A DNA stretch of 64,000 nt, from the NCBI RefSeq assembly GCF_018612875.1, contig NZ_JAGGRI010000023.1, positions 1 to 64,000 on the forward strand. The letters are read 5' to 3'. Origin of the DNA: Lysobacter sp. ISL-50. Lineage in GTDB: Bacteria; Pseudomonadota; Gammaproteobacteria; Xanthomonadales; Xanthomonadaceae. This document shows, piece by piece, positions 1 through 11,900 of the stretch; the stretch's first letter is position 1, and every line of letters starts with the position of its first letter. A program made the position numbers and the translations under genes. Under the pieces are notes generated by a model that was given only the letters and a program-made list of their open reading frames with translations, had not been told where the DNA came from and made no database searches.

Positions 1-1090
1 GGCGCTCGCGCAGGCGGGCGATGCGGCGTTGCGGATGATGCGCGCGCAGCACCGCGTCGGCGTGGCGCAGGCGCGCGCCGTCGCGTTCCAGGCGCAGGCG
101 CCAGGCTTGTTCGAGCCGGCGCAGCGCGTCCTGCTGGCGCGTGCGCAGCGCGGCCAGCCGCGCCTGCGGCCGCAGCGCGTTGAGGCGCAGGCCGGCGCGG
201 TCGGCGCGCTGCATGGCCTGGCGCAGGCGCTGGTTGTGCAGGTTGTGCAGGCGCGCTTCGAGCACGCGCAGGCGGTGCAGCAGATCCTCGCGCTGCGGCA
301 CCAGCAATTCGGCCGCCACCGATGGCGTCGGCGCGCGCACGTCGGCGGCGAAGTCGGCCAGGGTGAAGTCGGTTTCGTGCCCGATAGCGGACACCACCGG
401 CACGGCGGAGGCGGCGATCGCCCGCGCCAGGCGTTCATCGTTGAACGCCCACAGGTCTTCCAGCGAACCGCCGCCGCGCGCCAGCACGATCACATCAAAA
501 CGCTGCGCGGCTTGCGCGCGCATCAGCATCGCGGTGATGCGTTCGGCGGCGCCGTCGCCCTGCACCGGCACCGGCAATACCTCGGCTTGCGCCAGCGGGA
601 AGCGCCGCGCCAGCACGCTCAGCACATCGCGCACCGCCGCGCCGCTGGGCGAGGTGATGATGGCGATGCGCGCGGGGAACCGCGGCAGCTCGCGCTTGCG
701 CTCGTTGTCGAACAGGCCTTCGGCCGCGAGCCGCGCCTTGAGTTCCTCGAACGCGCGCCGCAGCGCGCCTTCGCCGGCCTCTTCCATGTGGTCGAGCACC
801 AGCTGGTAGTCGCCGCGCGCTTCGTACAGGGTCAGGCGGCCGCGCGCGAGCACGCGCAGGCCTTCGCGCGGGACGAACTTCAGCCAACTGCTCTTGGGCT
901 TGAACATCGCGCAGCGGACCTGGGCGCGGGCGTCCTTCAAGGTCATGTACAGATGCCCGGACGACGGCCGCGACAGATTACCCAGTTCGCCCTCGACCCA
1001 GATCAGCGGGAAGGTGTCCTCCAGCAGATTGCGCGCCAAGGTGTTGAGCTGGCTGGGGGTGAGGACTTCGTCGGGCTGGCTGGGGGGCAT
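1..1090 (-). CDS. xseA: Exodeoxyribonuclease VII large subunit, C-terminus cut by window edge
   Basis: Large, catalytic subunit of exonuclease VII, which degrades single-stranded DNA from both ends together with XseB. The frame is open from an ATG at 1090 to base 1 with no stop, so about 363 of the usual roughly 450 residues are present. The N-terminus shows the family OB-fold signature: VLTPSQLN, then [18 protein letters not shown] and [14 protein letters not shown]. The rest is the Arg/Ala-rich helical part typical of XseA from GC-rich genomes. No obvious Shine-Dalgarno precedes the ATG. It is divergent from ispG, with a family A repeat between them. The identity is firm; only the end is missing. 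Confidence 0.95.
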   Translation of the reverse strand, partial: MPPSQPDEVLTPSQLNTLARNLLEDTFPLIWVEGELGNLSRPSSGHLYMTLKDARAQVRCAMFKPKSSWLKFVPREGLRVLARGRLTLYEARGDYQLVLDHMEEAGEGALRRAFEELKARLAAEGLFDNERKRELPRFPARIAIITSPSGAAVRDVLSVLARRFPLAQAEVLPVPVQGDGAAERITAMLMRAQAAQRFDVIVLARGGGSLEDLWAFNDERLARAIAASAVPVVSAIGHETDFTLADFAADVRAPTPSVAAELLVPQREDLLHRLRVLEARLHNLHNQRLRQAMQRADRAGLRLNALRPQARLAALRTRQQDALRRLEQAWRLRLERDGARLRHADAVLRAHHPQRRIARLRER

Positions 1091-1143
1091 GGGGTGCGGA
1101 TCGACCTGGGGCGGGTTTGACTGGGCAACGCGGCGTTTTTGTT

Positions 1144-1228
1144 CGTCATTCCCGCGAAAGCGGGAATCCGGCGACTTTCGTGCGGGTGACGTCAAAGTCG
1201 CTGGATTCCCGCTTTCGCGGGAATGACG
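1144..1228. repeat. Family A inverted repeat between xseA and ispG
   Basis: Two facing copies of the CGTCATTCCCGCGAAAGCGG palindrome, at 1144-1169 and 1203-1228, form an 85-bp inverted repeat. Each arm is itself a small palindrome around GCGAAAGC. The same element recurs near 26.9, 32.74 and 38.8-39.1 kb, always outside genes. It resembles REP/MITE-like hairpins of xanthomonads. Confidence 0.85.
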
Positions 1229-1428
1229 ACAGGGGGAAGGACGCGAATCACGAAAGTTCGCCGTCGGATATCCGGGCCGTGGAGCCGATGGTATCGCGTG
1301 CGGCAGTGCGGGGTCGTTCCCGCGGTTCCAACCGTCGCCAACAGCTGCAAACCCCCGGCGCCACAGCGTTTCCCCGCGCTTCACCCCCGCGACACGAAAG
1401 CCGCGCGCCCCGGCGTTACAATGGCGGC

Positions 1429-2674
<1,246 letters not shown>

Positions 2675-2700
<26 letters not shown>

Positions 2701-3463
2701 TTCCCGCGCGGCCGCGCCGCCTGCGGCCGCGACCAACGAAGACCGGGCCGCGATTCGCCGCGGTCCCGGCGACAGCGCGGTCGAGCAAGAGGCGCGTTTC
2801 GGCCTGGCGCTGCTGCGCCGCCATGGCTGGCGCCTGCTGCTGGTGTTCGCCGGCCTGCTGCTGCCGCTGTGGGGCTTCGCCGAACTGGCCGATGAAATCC
2901 ACGAGCAAGAAGCCATTGTCTTCGATGAGCCGCTGTTGCAATACGCCCACAGTCTGGCCCGCGACGGCTTCGACCGTTTGTTCGTGATCGTCTCGCAACT
3001 GGGCTATCTGTACGGCGTGGTGCCGTTCGATGTGCTGCTGGTCGCGGTGCTGACCGTGCTGCGGCGTTTTCGCGAAGCCAGCTTCGCCGCGATCGCGCTG
3101 GCCGGTTCGGGCTTGCTCAATCTCGCCGCCAAGCAGTTCTTCGCACGCGAGCGGCCTTCGCTGTGGGATTCGATCGCGCCCGAGCACAACTACAGTTTCC
3201 CCAGCGGCCACGCCATGGGCTCGATGACCTTGCTGGTCACCCTGGCGCTGCTGAGCTGGCCGACGCGCTGGCGCTGGCCGGTGCTGGCGGTGATGGTGCC
3301 GTTCGTGGCGCTGGTGGGGTTCTCGCGCTTGTACCTGGGGGTGCATTACCCCTCCGACATCCTGGCCGGATGGGCGGTGGCTACGGCGTGGGTGGTCGCG
3401 ACCTATCTGGTGGTGTACCGCGGCGGGCTGCTGAGCCCGTGGCGTAAGCGCGGCGCGGCGTAG
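2675..3463 (+). CDS. PAP2-family membrane phosphatase
   Basis: Integral membrane phosphatase of the PAP2 superfamily, which dephosphorylates lipid phosphates such as phosphatidic acid or undecaprenyl pyrophosphate. It has 262 residues with several hydrophobic segments. The three-part active site is visible: [10 protein letters not shown] (motif 1), [11 protein letters not shown] (motif 2) and [17 protein letters not shown] (motif 3, His followed by Asp). The first 45 residues are Ala/Pro-rich and cytoplasmic-looking. The start overlaps the 3' end of ispG by 26 bases in another frame, suggesting translational coupling; an undecaprenyl-PP role would fit the isoprenoid neighbour but is inference. 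Exact substrate cannot be told from sequence. Confidence 0.9.
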
Positions 3464-3709
3464 CGAGAAGTCAAGCGGCGACGGCTGTTCAAACGACCGT
3501 TCGTCCGAGAAACATTTGATCCGTTTATCAGAAGGACGCCCCGGCCAGGTGGGGGGGGACTGGCCTGTGCGCGTTGGCACTAGAGGGGAGCGCACTAGGC
3601 ACTGATTATGTGCCGGGATCGAATCGCATCCTGATCACGGGCCGTCGCGCCCGCGCCGAGGCGCGGGTGTTGCGGATTGCTTTGCACACTGAAGTGGGGG
3701 ACGTTTCAG

Positions 3710-6700
3710 ATGCACAAGGTGTTTAAGAAAACTTCGATCGCGCTCGGTGTAGCGGCCGTGGCCGCCATGGCCGGCGCGAGCGTGCTGAGCCTGTCCGGGG
3801 GGACGGCCGGCAGCGCCGCTATCGGCGCGGCGCCGGCGCCGACCGGCGTCAGCAGCCTGGAGAACAAGAGTCAGCGCTACATCGTGCTGTACAAGGACGC
3901 GCCGCTGAGCACTTACAAGGGCAGCGTGCAGGGCCTGCCAGCGCCGGCGCGGCTGGAAGGGCGCGGCGCGATGACGGCGATGTCCGGCCCGAGCGAAGGC
4001 CGCATCGACGTCAAGAGCGCCAACGCGCGCAACTACGTCCGCCATCTGGACCAGGTGCAGAGCGGCTACGAGCAGCGCATCGATCGCGCGCTCGGCCGCC
4101 AGCTGCGGATCGAGCGGCGCATGCGCCACGCGCTCAACGGCATCATCACCACGCTGTCGCAGAGCGAAGCGGCCAAGGTCGCCTCGATGCCGGAAGTGAT
4201 GCTGGTCGAGGAATACCGCGAATACGAAATGGCCACCGACACCGGCCCCGCGCTGATCGGCGCGCCGGCGTTGTGGAACGCCACGCCGACGGGTTTCCGT
4301 GGCGAAGGCATGGTGATCGGCGTGCTCGATTCGGGCATCAACTTCGGCAGCCCGTCGTTCACCGCGGCCGATGAAACCGGCTATCAGCACATCAATCCGC
4401 TCGGCGCCGGCCACTACCTGGGCACCTGCGCGCCCGGCGGCATCGATGAAGGCCGTTGCAACGACAAGCTGATCGGCGGCTACGATTTCGTCTGCGCCTC
4501 GCGCGCCAACCAGTGCGGCCAGCCCGACATCCGCGAAGAGCCCGGCTTCGGCGACACCAACGGCCACGGCAGCCATGTCGCTTCCACCGTCGCCGGCAAC
4601 GTGCGCACCGCGACCTTCCGCGGCCGCGACGTGCATATGTCCGGCGTGGCGCCGCGCGCCAACATCATCGCCTACGACGTGTGCTACACGAAGGTCTCGA
4701 CCAGTCAGGGCCTGTGCCCGAACGTGTCGGCGGCCGACGCGGTCGATCAGGCCATCGCCGACGGCGTGGTCGATGCGATCAACTACTCGATCGGCGGCGG
4801 CGCCAATCCGTGGAGCGAAGCGGTGTCGCTGGCGTTCCTCAACGCCACCGACGCCGGCATCTACGTCGCCGCCGCGGCCGGCAACGACGGCCCCGGCCCG
4901 GCCACCAGCGGCCATCTGGAACCGTGGACGGCAACCACCGCCGCGGCCCAGCACGGCCGCGGCGATTTCGTCTATCTGTTGCAGGTCACCGGCCCCGGCG
5001 CGGTGCCGGCGCCGCTGCAGACCGTGCAGTTGTCGGAAGGCACCGGCGGCGTCGCGTTCGCGGCGGCGCTGCCCGGCACCACGCCGCTGCGCGTGAGCGC
5101 CGGCATCAACGGCGCCGACGACGGTTGCGCCGCGTTCCCGGCCGGCACCTTCCAGGGCGCGGTCGCGGTGATCCGCCGCGGCACCTGCAGCTTCGCCATC
5201 AAGGCCGGCAACGCCGCGGCGGCGGGCGCGACCGCGCTGGTGGTCGTCAACAACGCCGCCGGCGGCATCGTCCCGAGCGTTCCGGGCGCGACCATTCCGG
5301 CGTTCGGCATCACCCAGGCCGACGGCAACGCGATCCGCGATTTCTCCGCCGCCAACACCAACACCTCCACCGCCGGCATCGGTTATCCGCCCACGCCGCT
5401 GCCGAACACGCCCGACGTGCTCGCCGGCTTCAGCTCGCGCGGCCCGGCCGGCAAATTCGATCTGGTCAAGCCCGACATCACCGCGCCCGGCGTGGCGGTG
5501 CTCGCGGTCGTCGCCGGCACCAGCATCAGCGGCAGCGAGAACGAGATCGGCCTCAAGGACGGCACGTCGATGGCCTCGCCGCATCATGCCGGCGCGGCGT
5601 TGCTGGTGCGTCAGGCGCAACCGACCTGGACCGTGGCCGAGGTCAAGTCGGCGCTGATGATGACGGCCAAGCAGGAAGTGTTTAAGGAAGACTCGGTCAC
5701 CCAGGCCAACGCCTTCGCCATGGGCGCCGGCCGCGTGCAGGTCGATCAGGCGATCAAGTCCGGCCTGGTGCTCAACGAGACCACCGCCAATTACCGCGCG
5801 GCCAATCCGGCCACCGGCGGCGATCCCTCGTCCTTGAACGTGCCCAGCATGGGCAAGGCCAAGTGCCCGAACAGCTGCAGCTTCACCCGCACCTTCCGCA
5901 ACACGCTGAGCACGCGCCAGACCTGGAACGTGCGCGGCGAGGGACTGAGCGTGGTGGTGACGCCGTTGTCGCTGGTGCTCAACCCGGGCGAGAGCAAGGC
6001 GGTCAAGGTGACCGTGCTCAGCGGCTCGCTGCCCAAGGACGGTTCGTGGAACTTCGGCAAGCTGGTGCTGACGCCGCAGGGCGGCAACACCGCGCAGCCG
6101 ACGCTGCGTCTGCCGATCGCGGTCTCGGTGCCGCCGCCGGCGATCGCGCTGGCGCCCGATCAGGTGGCGTTGAGCCTGACGGCGGGCGCGACCGGTTCGG
6201 TCAACTTCCGCATCGACAACGCCGGCGGTTCCGCGCTCGATTACCAGATCGACAACACCGGTTCGGGCACGCGCACCTTCATCAATGCTCCGGTCGGCGC
6301 GGTCAGCAGCGGCTTCCGCAGCACCCAGTACACCGATCCGGCCACCGCCGGCTCGCCCGGCCAGTACTCCTCGGACGATTTCACCGTCACCGAAGCGACC
6401 CAGATCACCCGTCTGTACACGGAAGGCTTCGTCTCCAGCGGCCAGCCGCTGGCGACCACGTCCACCGGTCTGACCTGGATGATCTACCGCGACAGCGGCG
6501 GCAACCCGGAAGGCAATCCGCAGACCAGCCCGGGCACGGCCGTGTGGAGCTACTCGTCGCTTCCGACCGGCAACGGCGTGGCCATCAACGGCGCGCACAT
6601 CACCTTGAACCTGGCCGCGGCCGGGCAGAACGTGAATCTGGCGCCGGGCCGCTACTGGTTGATCGTGTATTCGCGCAGCACTTTCGCTAACCGTTGGGTG

Positions 6701-7027
6701 TGGTTCGCCTCGACCACCGGCGACAACCTCTTCCGCGCGATCACGCCGGGCACCGCCGGCACCGGCGCGTGGACGGCCAGCACCGGTTTCGCCGGCCAGG
6801 CCTTCAACGTGCAGGGCGCCAACGCCTGCGGCGCGTCGTGGATCGGCGCACCCGATCGCGCGTTCGGACGGCTCAACCCGGCCACCGGCATCAACACCCA
6901 GGTGCAGATCAGCGCCGCGGGCCTGACGCCGGGCCCGCGAGTGGGCTTCGTGTGCGTGTCCAGCAACGACCCGCTGCGTCCGAAGGTTTCGGTGCGGGTG
7001 GCGTTGACGGTCACGCCGGCGCCGTAA
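3710..7027 (+). CDS. Secreted S8 (subtilisin-family) serine protease, copy 1
   Basis: Large extracellular subtilase of 1105 residues. A Sec signal peptide (MHKVFKKTSIALGVAAVAAM...) is followed by an I9-type propeptide (QRYIVLYKDAPLSTY) and a catalytic domain with all triad residues: D207 in GVLDSGINF, H286 in NGHGSHVAS and S620 in GTSMASPHHAG. A PA domain is inserted before the Ser (VAVIRRGTCSF region). The C-terminal 400 residues contain a fibronectin-III-like domain and a beta-sandwich ending in LRPKVSVRVALTVTP. The ATG at 3710 is preferred over an in-frame TTG at 3677 because it starts the signal peptide directly; GTGGGGG lies upstream. It is a close paralogue of the protease at 8960, one gene away. 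Probably a digestive or lytic exoenzyme. Confidence 0.95.
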   Translation: MHKVFKKTSIALGVAAVAAMAGASVLSLSGGTAGSAAIGAAPAPTGVSSLENKSQRYIVLYKDAPLSTYKGSVQGLPAPARLEGRGAMTAMSGPSEGRIDVKSANARNYVRHLDQVQSGYEQRIDRALGRQLRIERRMRHALNGIITTLSQSEAAKVASMPEVMLVEEYREYEMATDTGPALIGAPALWNATPTGFRGEGMVIGVLDSGINFGSPSFTAADETGYQHINPLGAGHYLGTCAPGGIDEGRCNDKLIGGYDFVCASRANQCGQPDIREEPGFGDTNGHGSHVASTVAGNVRTATFRGRDVHMSGVAPRANIIAYDVCYTKVSTSQGLCPNVSAADAVDQAIADGVVDAINYSIGGGANPWSEAVSLAFLNATDAGIYVAAAAGNDGPGPATSGHLEPWTATTAAAQHGRGDFVYLLQVTGPGAVPAPLQTVQLSEGTGGVAFAAALPGTTPLRVSAGINGADDGCAAFPAGTFQGAVAVIRRGTCSFAIKAGNAAAAGATALVVVNNAAGGIVPSVPGATIPAFGITQADGNAIRDFSAANTNTSTAGIGYPPTPLPNTPDVLAGFSSRGPAGKFDLVKPDITAPGVAVLAVVAGTSISGSENEIGLKDGTSMASPHHAGAALLVRQAQPTWTVAEVKSALMMTAKQEVFKEDSVTQANAFAMGAGRVQVDQAIKSGLVLNETTANYRAANPATGGDPSSLNVPSMGKAKCPNSCSFTRTFRNTLSTRQTWNVRGEGLSVVVTPLSLVLNPGESKAVKVTVLSGSLPKDGSWNFGKLVLTPQGGNTAQPTLRLPIAVSVPPPAIALAPDQVALSLTAGATGSVNFRIDNAGGSALDYQIDNTGSGTRTFINAPVGAVSSGFRSTQYTDPATAGSPGQYSSDDFTVTEATQITRLYTEGFVSSGQPLATTSTGLTWMIYRDSGGNPEGNPQTSPGTAVWSYSSLPTGNGVAINGAHITLNLAAAGQNVNLAPGRYWLIVYSRSTFANRWVWFASTTGDNLFRAITPGTAGTGAWTASTGFAGQAFNVQGANACGASWIGAPDRAFGRLNPATGINTQVQISAAGLTPGPRVGFVCVSSNDPLRPKVSVRVALTVTPAP

Positions 7028-7087
7028 GCGCGGGTATCGAGCCGACCGCGCAACGCAGCGCTGAGCCGCTGCGTTGCGCTCCTACAC

Positions 7088-7115
7088 ACGGGCCGGCATC
7101 CGGCCGGCCCGTTTC
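7088..7115 (+). terminator. Probable terminator after first S8 protease
   Basis: ACGGGCCGG and CCGGCCCGT pair around a short loop and are followed by only three T residues. A second strong hairpin (7049-7078, CGCAACGCAGCG arms) lies just before it. The T tract is weak, so efficiency is uncertain. Confidence 0.45.
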
Positions 7116-7172
7116 CGCATTCGACGGGTCGGCGCGCGCATGCGCCGCGATCCGCACGTTCCAGGGGATTAC

Positions 7173-8543
7173 ATGAAGACCATGCAGCCTTCCATTCTCG
7201 CCGTCGCCCTGTTGCTGGCCAGTTCGTCCGCATGGGCCGGTTCGGCCTGTCAGCTCGACGACGGCCTGGGCAACGTCGACACCGGCGGCGCCACCGCCAA
7301 CGGCGTCGATGCCACCGCCTGCGGCAACGGCGCCAGCGCCGCCGGCTTCGGCAGCGTCGCGGTCGGTTCCGGCGCGCAGTCGGCCGGCGATCTCAGCATC
7401 GCCGTGGGCCAGGGCAGCGCCGCCAGCGGCCAGGCCAGTTCTGCGCTCGGCGCCGGCAGCACCGCTTCGGGCGATCAGAGCACCGCCAGCGGTATCGGCA
7501 GCACCGCCAGCGGACTGGGCAGCGTCGCCACCGGCACCGGCAGCACCGCCAGCGGCGAGCAGAGCGTCGCCGCCGGCAGTTCGGCCAGCGCCAGCGGCGT
7601 CAACGCCACCGCGATCGGCGCGAGCAGCAGCGCCGGCGGCGCCAACGCCACCGCGCTGGGCAACACCAGCAACGCCAGCGGCGACAACAGCGCCGCGCTC
7701 GGCAACAACGCCAGCGCGACCGCGGCCGACAGCGTCGCGATCGGCGGCAACTCCGTCGCCGACCGCGCCAACACCGTCTCCTTCGGCGCCGCCGGCAGCG
7801 AGCGGCAATTGGTCAACGTCGCCGCCGCGACCCAGGACACCGATGCGGTGAATCTCTCGCAGCTCAACACGCTGAGCGGCGCGCTCGGCGGCGGCGCCAG
7901 CTTCGGCGGTGGTGTGTTCACGCCGCCGACCTACGTGATCCAGGGTTCGAGCTTCAACGACGTGGGCTCGGCCTTCGGCGCGGTGGATGGTCGCCTAACC
8001 GATCTGTACGGCCGCATCGCCGCGATTCCGGCCGGCACCGGCGGCTCGGCACTGTCGGCGAACTACACCGACGCATCGAAGACCCAACTGCCCTTGGAAG
8101 GCGCCGGCGGCACGCGCGTTTCCAACGTCGCCAACGGCACCGCCGCGACCGACGCGGCCAACGTGGGCCAGGTCCAGGCCGGCGATGCGCAGACGCTGCG
8201 CAGCGCCAACACCTACACCGATTCGCGCGTCGCGCAGATGCTGGCCGCGCCGACCGAGGCGGTGAGCCGCTTGCGCGACGACATGAACTGGCGCTTCGCC
8301 CGGCAGGACGAGCGCATCGACAAGATGGGCGCGATGACCGCGGCGATGGTGCAGATGTCGGCCAGCGCATCGGGCCTGCGCACGCAGAACCGCGTCGCGG
8401 TCGGCGCCGGTTTCCAGGGCGGCGAGCAGGCGCTGTCGATCGGTTATCAGCGCGCGATCAGCGATCGCGCGACGGTGACCGTGGGCGGCGCGTTCAGCGA
8501 TTCGGAAAGCTCGGTCGGCGTCGGCGCGGGTTTTGGCTGGTAA
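7173..8543 (+). CDS. Trimeric autotransporter adhesin (YadA-like)
   Basis: Outer-membrane adhesin of the type Vc class, 456 residues. After a signal peptide (MKTMQPSILAVALLLASSSAWAG), residues about 30-215 are a left-handed beta-roll head built of about 14-residue Ser/Ala/Gly repeats such as STASGDQSTASGIG. Two neck motifs follow: VNVAAATQDTDAVNLSQL, and later VSNVANGTAATDAANVGQV. A coiled-coil (MNWRFARQDERIDKMGAM) leads into the YadA anchor, whose last strand is SSVGVGAGFGW with the terminal aromatic required for BAM recognition. The start follows a good AGGGG site 6 bases upstream. It sits alone between two S8 protease genes and has its own terminator. Confidence 0.93.
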   Translation: MKTMQPSILAVALLLASSSAWAGSACQLDDGLGNVDTGGATANGVDATACGNGASAAGFGSVAVGSGAQSAGDLSIAVGQGSAASGQASSALGAGSTASGDQSTASGIGSTASGLGSVATGTGSTASGEQSVAAGSSASASGVNATAIGASSSAGGANATALGNTSNASGDNSAALGNNASATAADSVAIGGNSVADRANTVSFGAAGSERQLVNVAAATQDTDAVNLSQLNTLSGALGGGASFGGGVFTPPTYVIQGSSFNDVGSAFGAVDGRLTDLYGRIAAIPAGTGGSALSANYTDASKTQLPLEGAGGTRVSNVANGTAATDAANVGQVQAGDAQTLRSANTYTDSRVAQMLAAPTEAVSRLRDDMNWRFARQDERIDKMGAMTAAMVQMSASASGLRTQNRVAVGAGFQGGEQALSIGYQRAISDRATVTVGGAFSDSESSVGVGAGFGW

Positions 8544-8578
8544 CGACGCGGCCGGCACACGCGGTGTCGCGAACACGA

Positions 8579-8611
8579 ACAAAGGAGCGCTTCGGCGCTC
8601 CTTTGTTTTTT
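8579..8611 (+). terminator. Rho-independent terminator of the adhesin gene
   Basis: A perfect stem AAAGGAGCGC/GCGCTCCTTT with a TTCG tetraloop, followed by GTTTTTTT. It begins 36 bases after the adhesin stop codon. Confidence 0.93.
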
Positions 8612-8959
8612 ACGCATGCGAGATGAAACAACAGAACTTCGCGCAATTCATGAACATGACGTTTCAATGCTGAAACATGCGCGATAGGCATCTGTAACCA
8701 AAGCCAAAACGTGCGCATGATCACGCCGTAACTTTTCCGCCTCGCGCAGTGTGCGCGCAGGGCGGGAAGGTTCGGCCCGGCGCGTGCGGATGCGCCGGGC
8801 GTTACGGGAAGGGCGGACGGCCGGGGCCGCGATCGCGGTCGGGCGCACGGACGACGCTGACCGACGCCGATTCCTTCTTCCCCAAACTGGACCGCGACGT
8901 GCCTGGAAGGGGGGCAGGCGTGGGGCGGTGTCTTCGCGCAATTCGTGGAGGACCTCTCG

Positions 8960-11900
8960 ATGCCAAATGTAGTCAATCGATTGACGATCGCCGTCAGCCT
9001 GGTAGGGCTGGCCGCGCTCGCAGGCGCCGCCGTTCGCGGCCTGAGCAACGACAGTCCGGCCGATGCCGGAACCATCGGCGGCGCGCCGCCGCCGCAACGC
9101 GCCGACAGCGCGCTGGAAACCCAGACCAGCCGCTACATCGTGTTGTTCAAGGAAGCGCCGCTGAGCACCTATCACGGCGAGGTCGCCGGTTTGCCGGCGC
9201 CGCAGCGCCTGGCCGGCGCGCAGAACGCCAACAGCGCCGCGGCCGCGAAGCGCGCGGGCGGCGGTGCCGGCGGCCGCGTCGATGTGCGCAGCGCCCAGGC
9301 GCGCAGCTACGTGCAGCATCTGGACCAAGTGCAGCGCGATCACGAAAGCGGCATCCGCGCCTTGATCGGCCGTCCGCTCAACATCGAACGGCGCATGCAC
9401 CACGCGGTCAACGGCGTGATCACCCGCATGAGCCAGAACGAAGCCGCGCGCATCGCCAAACTGCCCGGCGTGGAACTGGTCGAGGAATACCGCGAGTATC
9501 CGCTCGCCACCGACGTCGGCCCGCAATTGATCGGCGCGCCGGCGTTATGGAATTCCACTCCGGCGAATTTCCGCGGCGAAGGCGTGATCGTCGGCGTGCT
9601 CGACACCGGCATCAACTTCGGCAGCCCGGCGTTCGCCGCCATCGACGACACTGGCTATCACCACGTCAATCCGAACGGCAGCGGCAATTACCTGGGCACC
9701 TGCGCGCCCGGCGGCGTCGATGAGGGACGTTGCAACGACAAGCTGATCGGCGGCCACGACTTCGTCTGCGGCCCGCCCGGCAACACCTGCGGCATTCCCG
9801 GACTGCGCGAAGAGCCCGGTTTCGGCGATACCAACGGCCACGGCAGCCACACCGCCTCGACCGCGGCCGGCAATGCCTGGACCGCGAACTTCAAGGGCCG
9901 CGAGGTGCGCATCTCCGGCGTCGCGCCGCACGCCAACGTGATCGCTTACGACATCTGCTACACCATCGCCGCGACCAACCAGGGCCAATGCCCCAACACC
10001 TCGGCGGTGGCGGCGGTCGATCAGGCGATCGCTGACGGCGTGGACGTGATCAACTACTCGATCGGCGGCGGCGCTTCGCCGTGGGGCGAGTCGGTTTCGC
10101 TCGCCTTCCTCAACGCCTCCGACGCCGGCATCTACATCGCCGCGGCGGCCGGCAACAGCGGCCCGGGCGCCAGCACCATGGGCCACCAGGAGCCGTGGAC
10201 CTCGACCACCGCGGCGGCCCAGCACGGCCGCGGCACCTTCGCCTATCTGCTGCAGGTCACCGGCCCCGGCGCGGTGCCGCCGGCCTTGCAGGCGGTGCAA
10301 CTCACCGAAGGCGTGTCAGGCACGCCGTTCGCCGCCTCGCTGCCGCCGACCACGCCGTTGCGCGTGAGCGCCGGCATCGACACCGCCGCCGACGGCTGCG
10401 CCGCGTTCCCGGCCAATGCGTTCCAGAACGCGATCGCGGTGATCCGCCGCGGCACCTGCAACTTCACCGATAAGGTCAACAACGCCAGGAACGCCGGCGC
10501 GGTCGGCGTGGTGATCGCCAACAACCAGGCCGTGGTGGTGTCGCCCAGCGTGCCCGGCACGACGATCCCCACCTTCATGGCTGCGCAGACCGACGCCGAC
10601 GCCATCCGCGATTTCTCCGCGGGCAACGCCAACACCTCCACCGCCGGCATCGGCTTCCCGCCGACGCCGATTCCGAACACGCCCGACGTGCTGGCCGCCT
10701 TCAGTTCGCGCGGACCCACCAACGGCCTGGATCTGATCAAGCCCGATGTCACCGCGCCCGGCGTCAACGTGCTCGCGGTGCTGTCCGGCACCACGGTCAG
10801 CGGCTCGGAGAATCTGGTCGGCCTGCTCAGCGGCACGTCGATGGCCTCGCCGCATCAGGCCGGCGCCGCCGCGCTGCTGCGTCAGGCGCGTCCGAGCTGG
10901 ACTTCGGCGGAGATCAAGTCGGCGTTGATGATGACCGCCACGCCGAAGGTCTTCAAGGAAGACGAGGTCACCCCGGCCGACGCCTTCGCGATGGGCTCGG
11001 GCCGCATCCAGGTCGATCAGGCGGTGCATGCCGGTCTGGTGCTCAACGAGACGACGGCGAACTTCCTCGCCGCCGATCCGTCCACCGGCGGCGACGTGTC
11101 CGCGTTGAATCTGGCCAGCCTGGACAAGCGCGAGTGCGTCAACAGTTGCACCTTCGAGCGCACCTTCCGTCATGCCGGCAACGGCCTGCAGTTGTATCTG
11201 GTGCAGGTCAAGGGCGTGCAGGGCATCGCGTTCCCGCCGCTGTTGCTGTCGGGACCGGGCCAGACCACCAAGCTCAAGGTGATCGTGCTGAGCAATTCGT
11301 ATGCGAAGGACGGCGCGTGGCACTTCGGCCAGGTCGAACTCAAGCCGCTGATCGGCCGCGACTCGCCGCCGCTGCACCTGCCGATCGCGATCGCGGTGCC
11401 GCCGCCGCAGATCGTGCTCACGCCCGAGCAGGTGGCCCTGAGCCTGCCGGCCGGCAGCCGCGGTTTCGCCGATTTCAGCATCGGCAATCGCAGCGCGTCG
11501 GCGCTGGAGTTCCAGATCGACAACACCGGCACCGCCTCGCGCACGGTCACGCACTCCACGGCCGAAGGCGTCAACAGCGGTTTCCGCAGCACGCTCTACA
11601 CCGATCCGGCCACGGTCGGCTTGCCGGCGCAGTTCTCGTCGGACGATTTCGTCCTCGCCGACAGCACGCGCCTGTCCAAGCTGTTCTCGGAAGGGTTCGT
11701 GTCCAGCGGTTCGTCGCTGGCCAGCACCGCGACCAGCCTGAGCTGGAGCGTGTACAGCGACAACGCCGGCAATCCGAGCAGCAATCCGCTGGCCGGCGCG
11801 GCGGTGTGGAGCTACACCGCGGCGCCGAACGCGGCCGGGGTGACGATCGACGGGGCCAACATCACCCTGGATCTCGCCGCCGCCGGACAGAACGTGCAAT

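Noticed and set aside
3635-6598. 987-codon minus-strand frame
   Set aside because: It is opposite the S8 protease, Arg/Gly/Ala/His-rich with no domain; an artefact of high GC.
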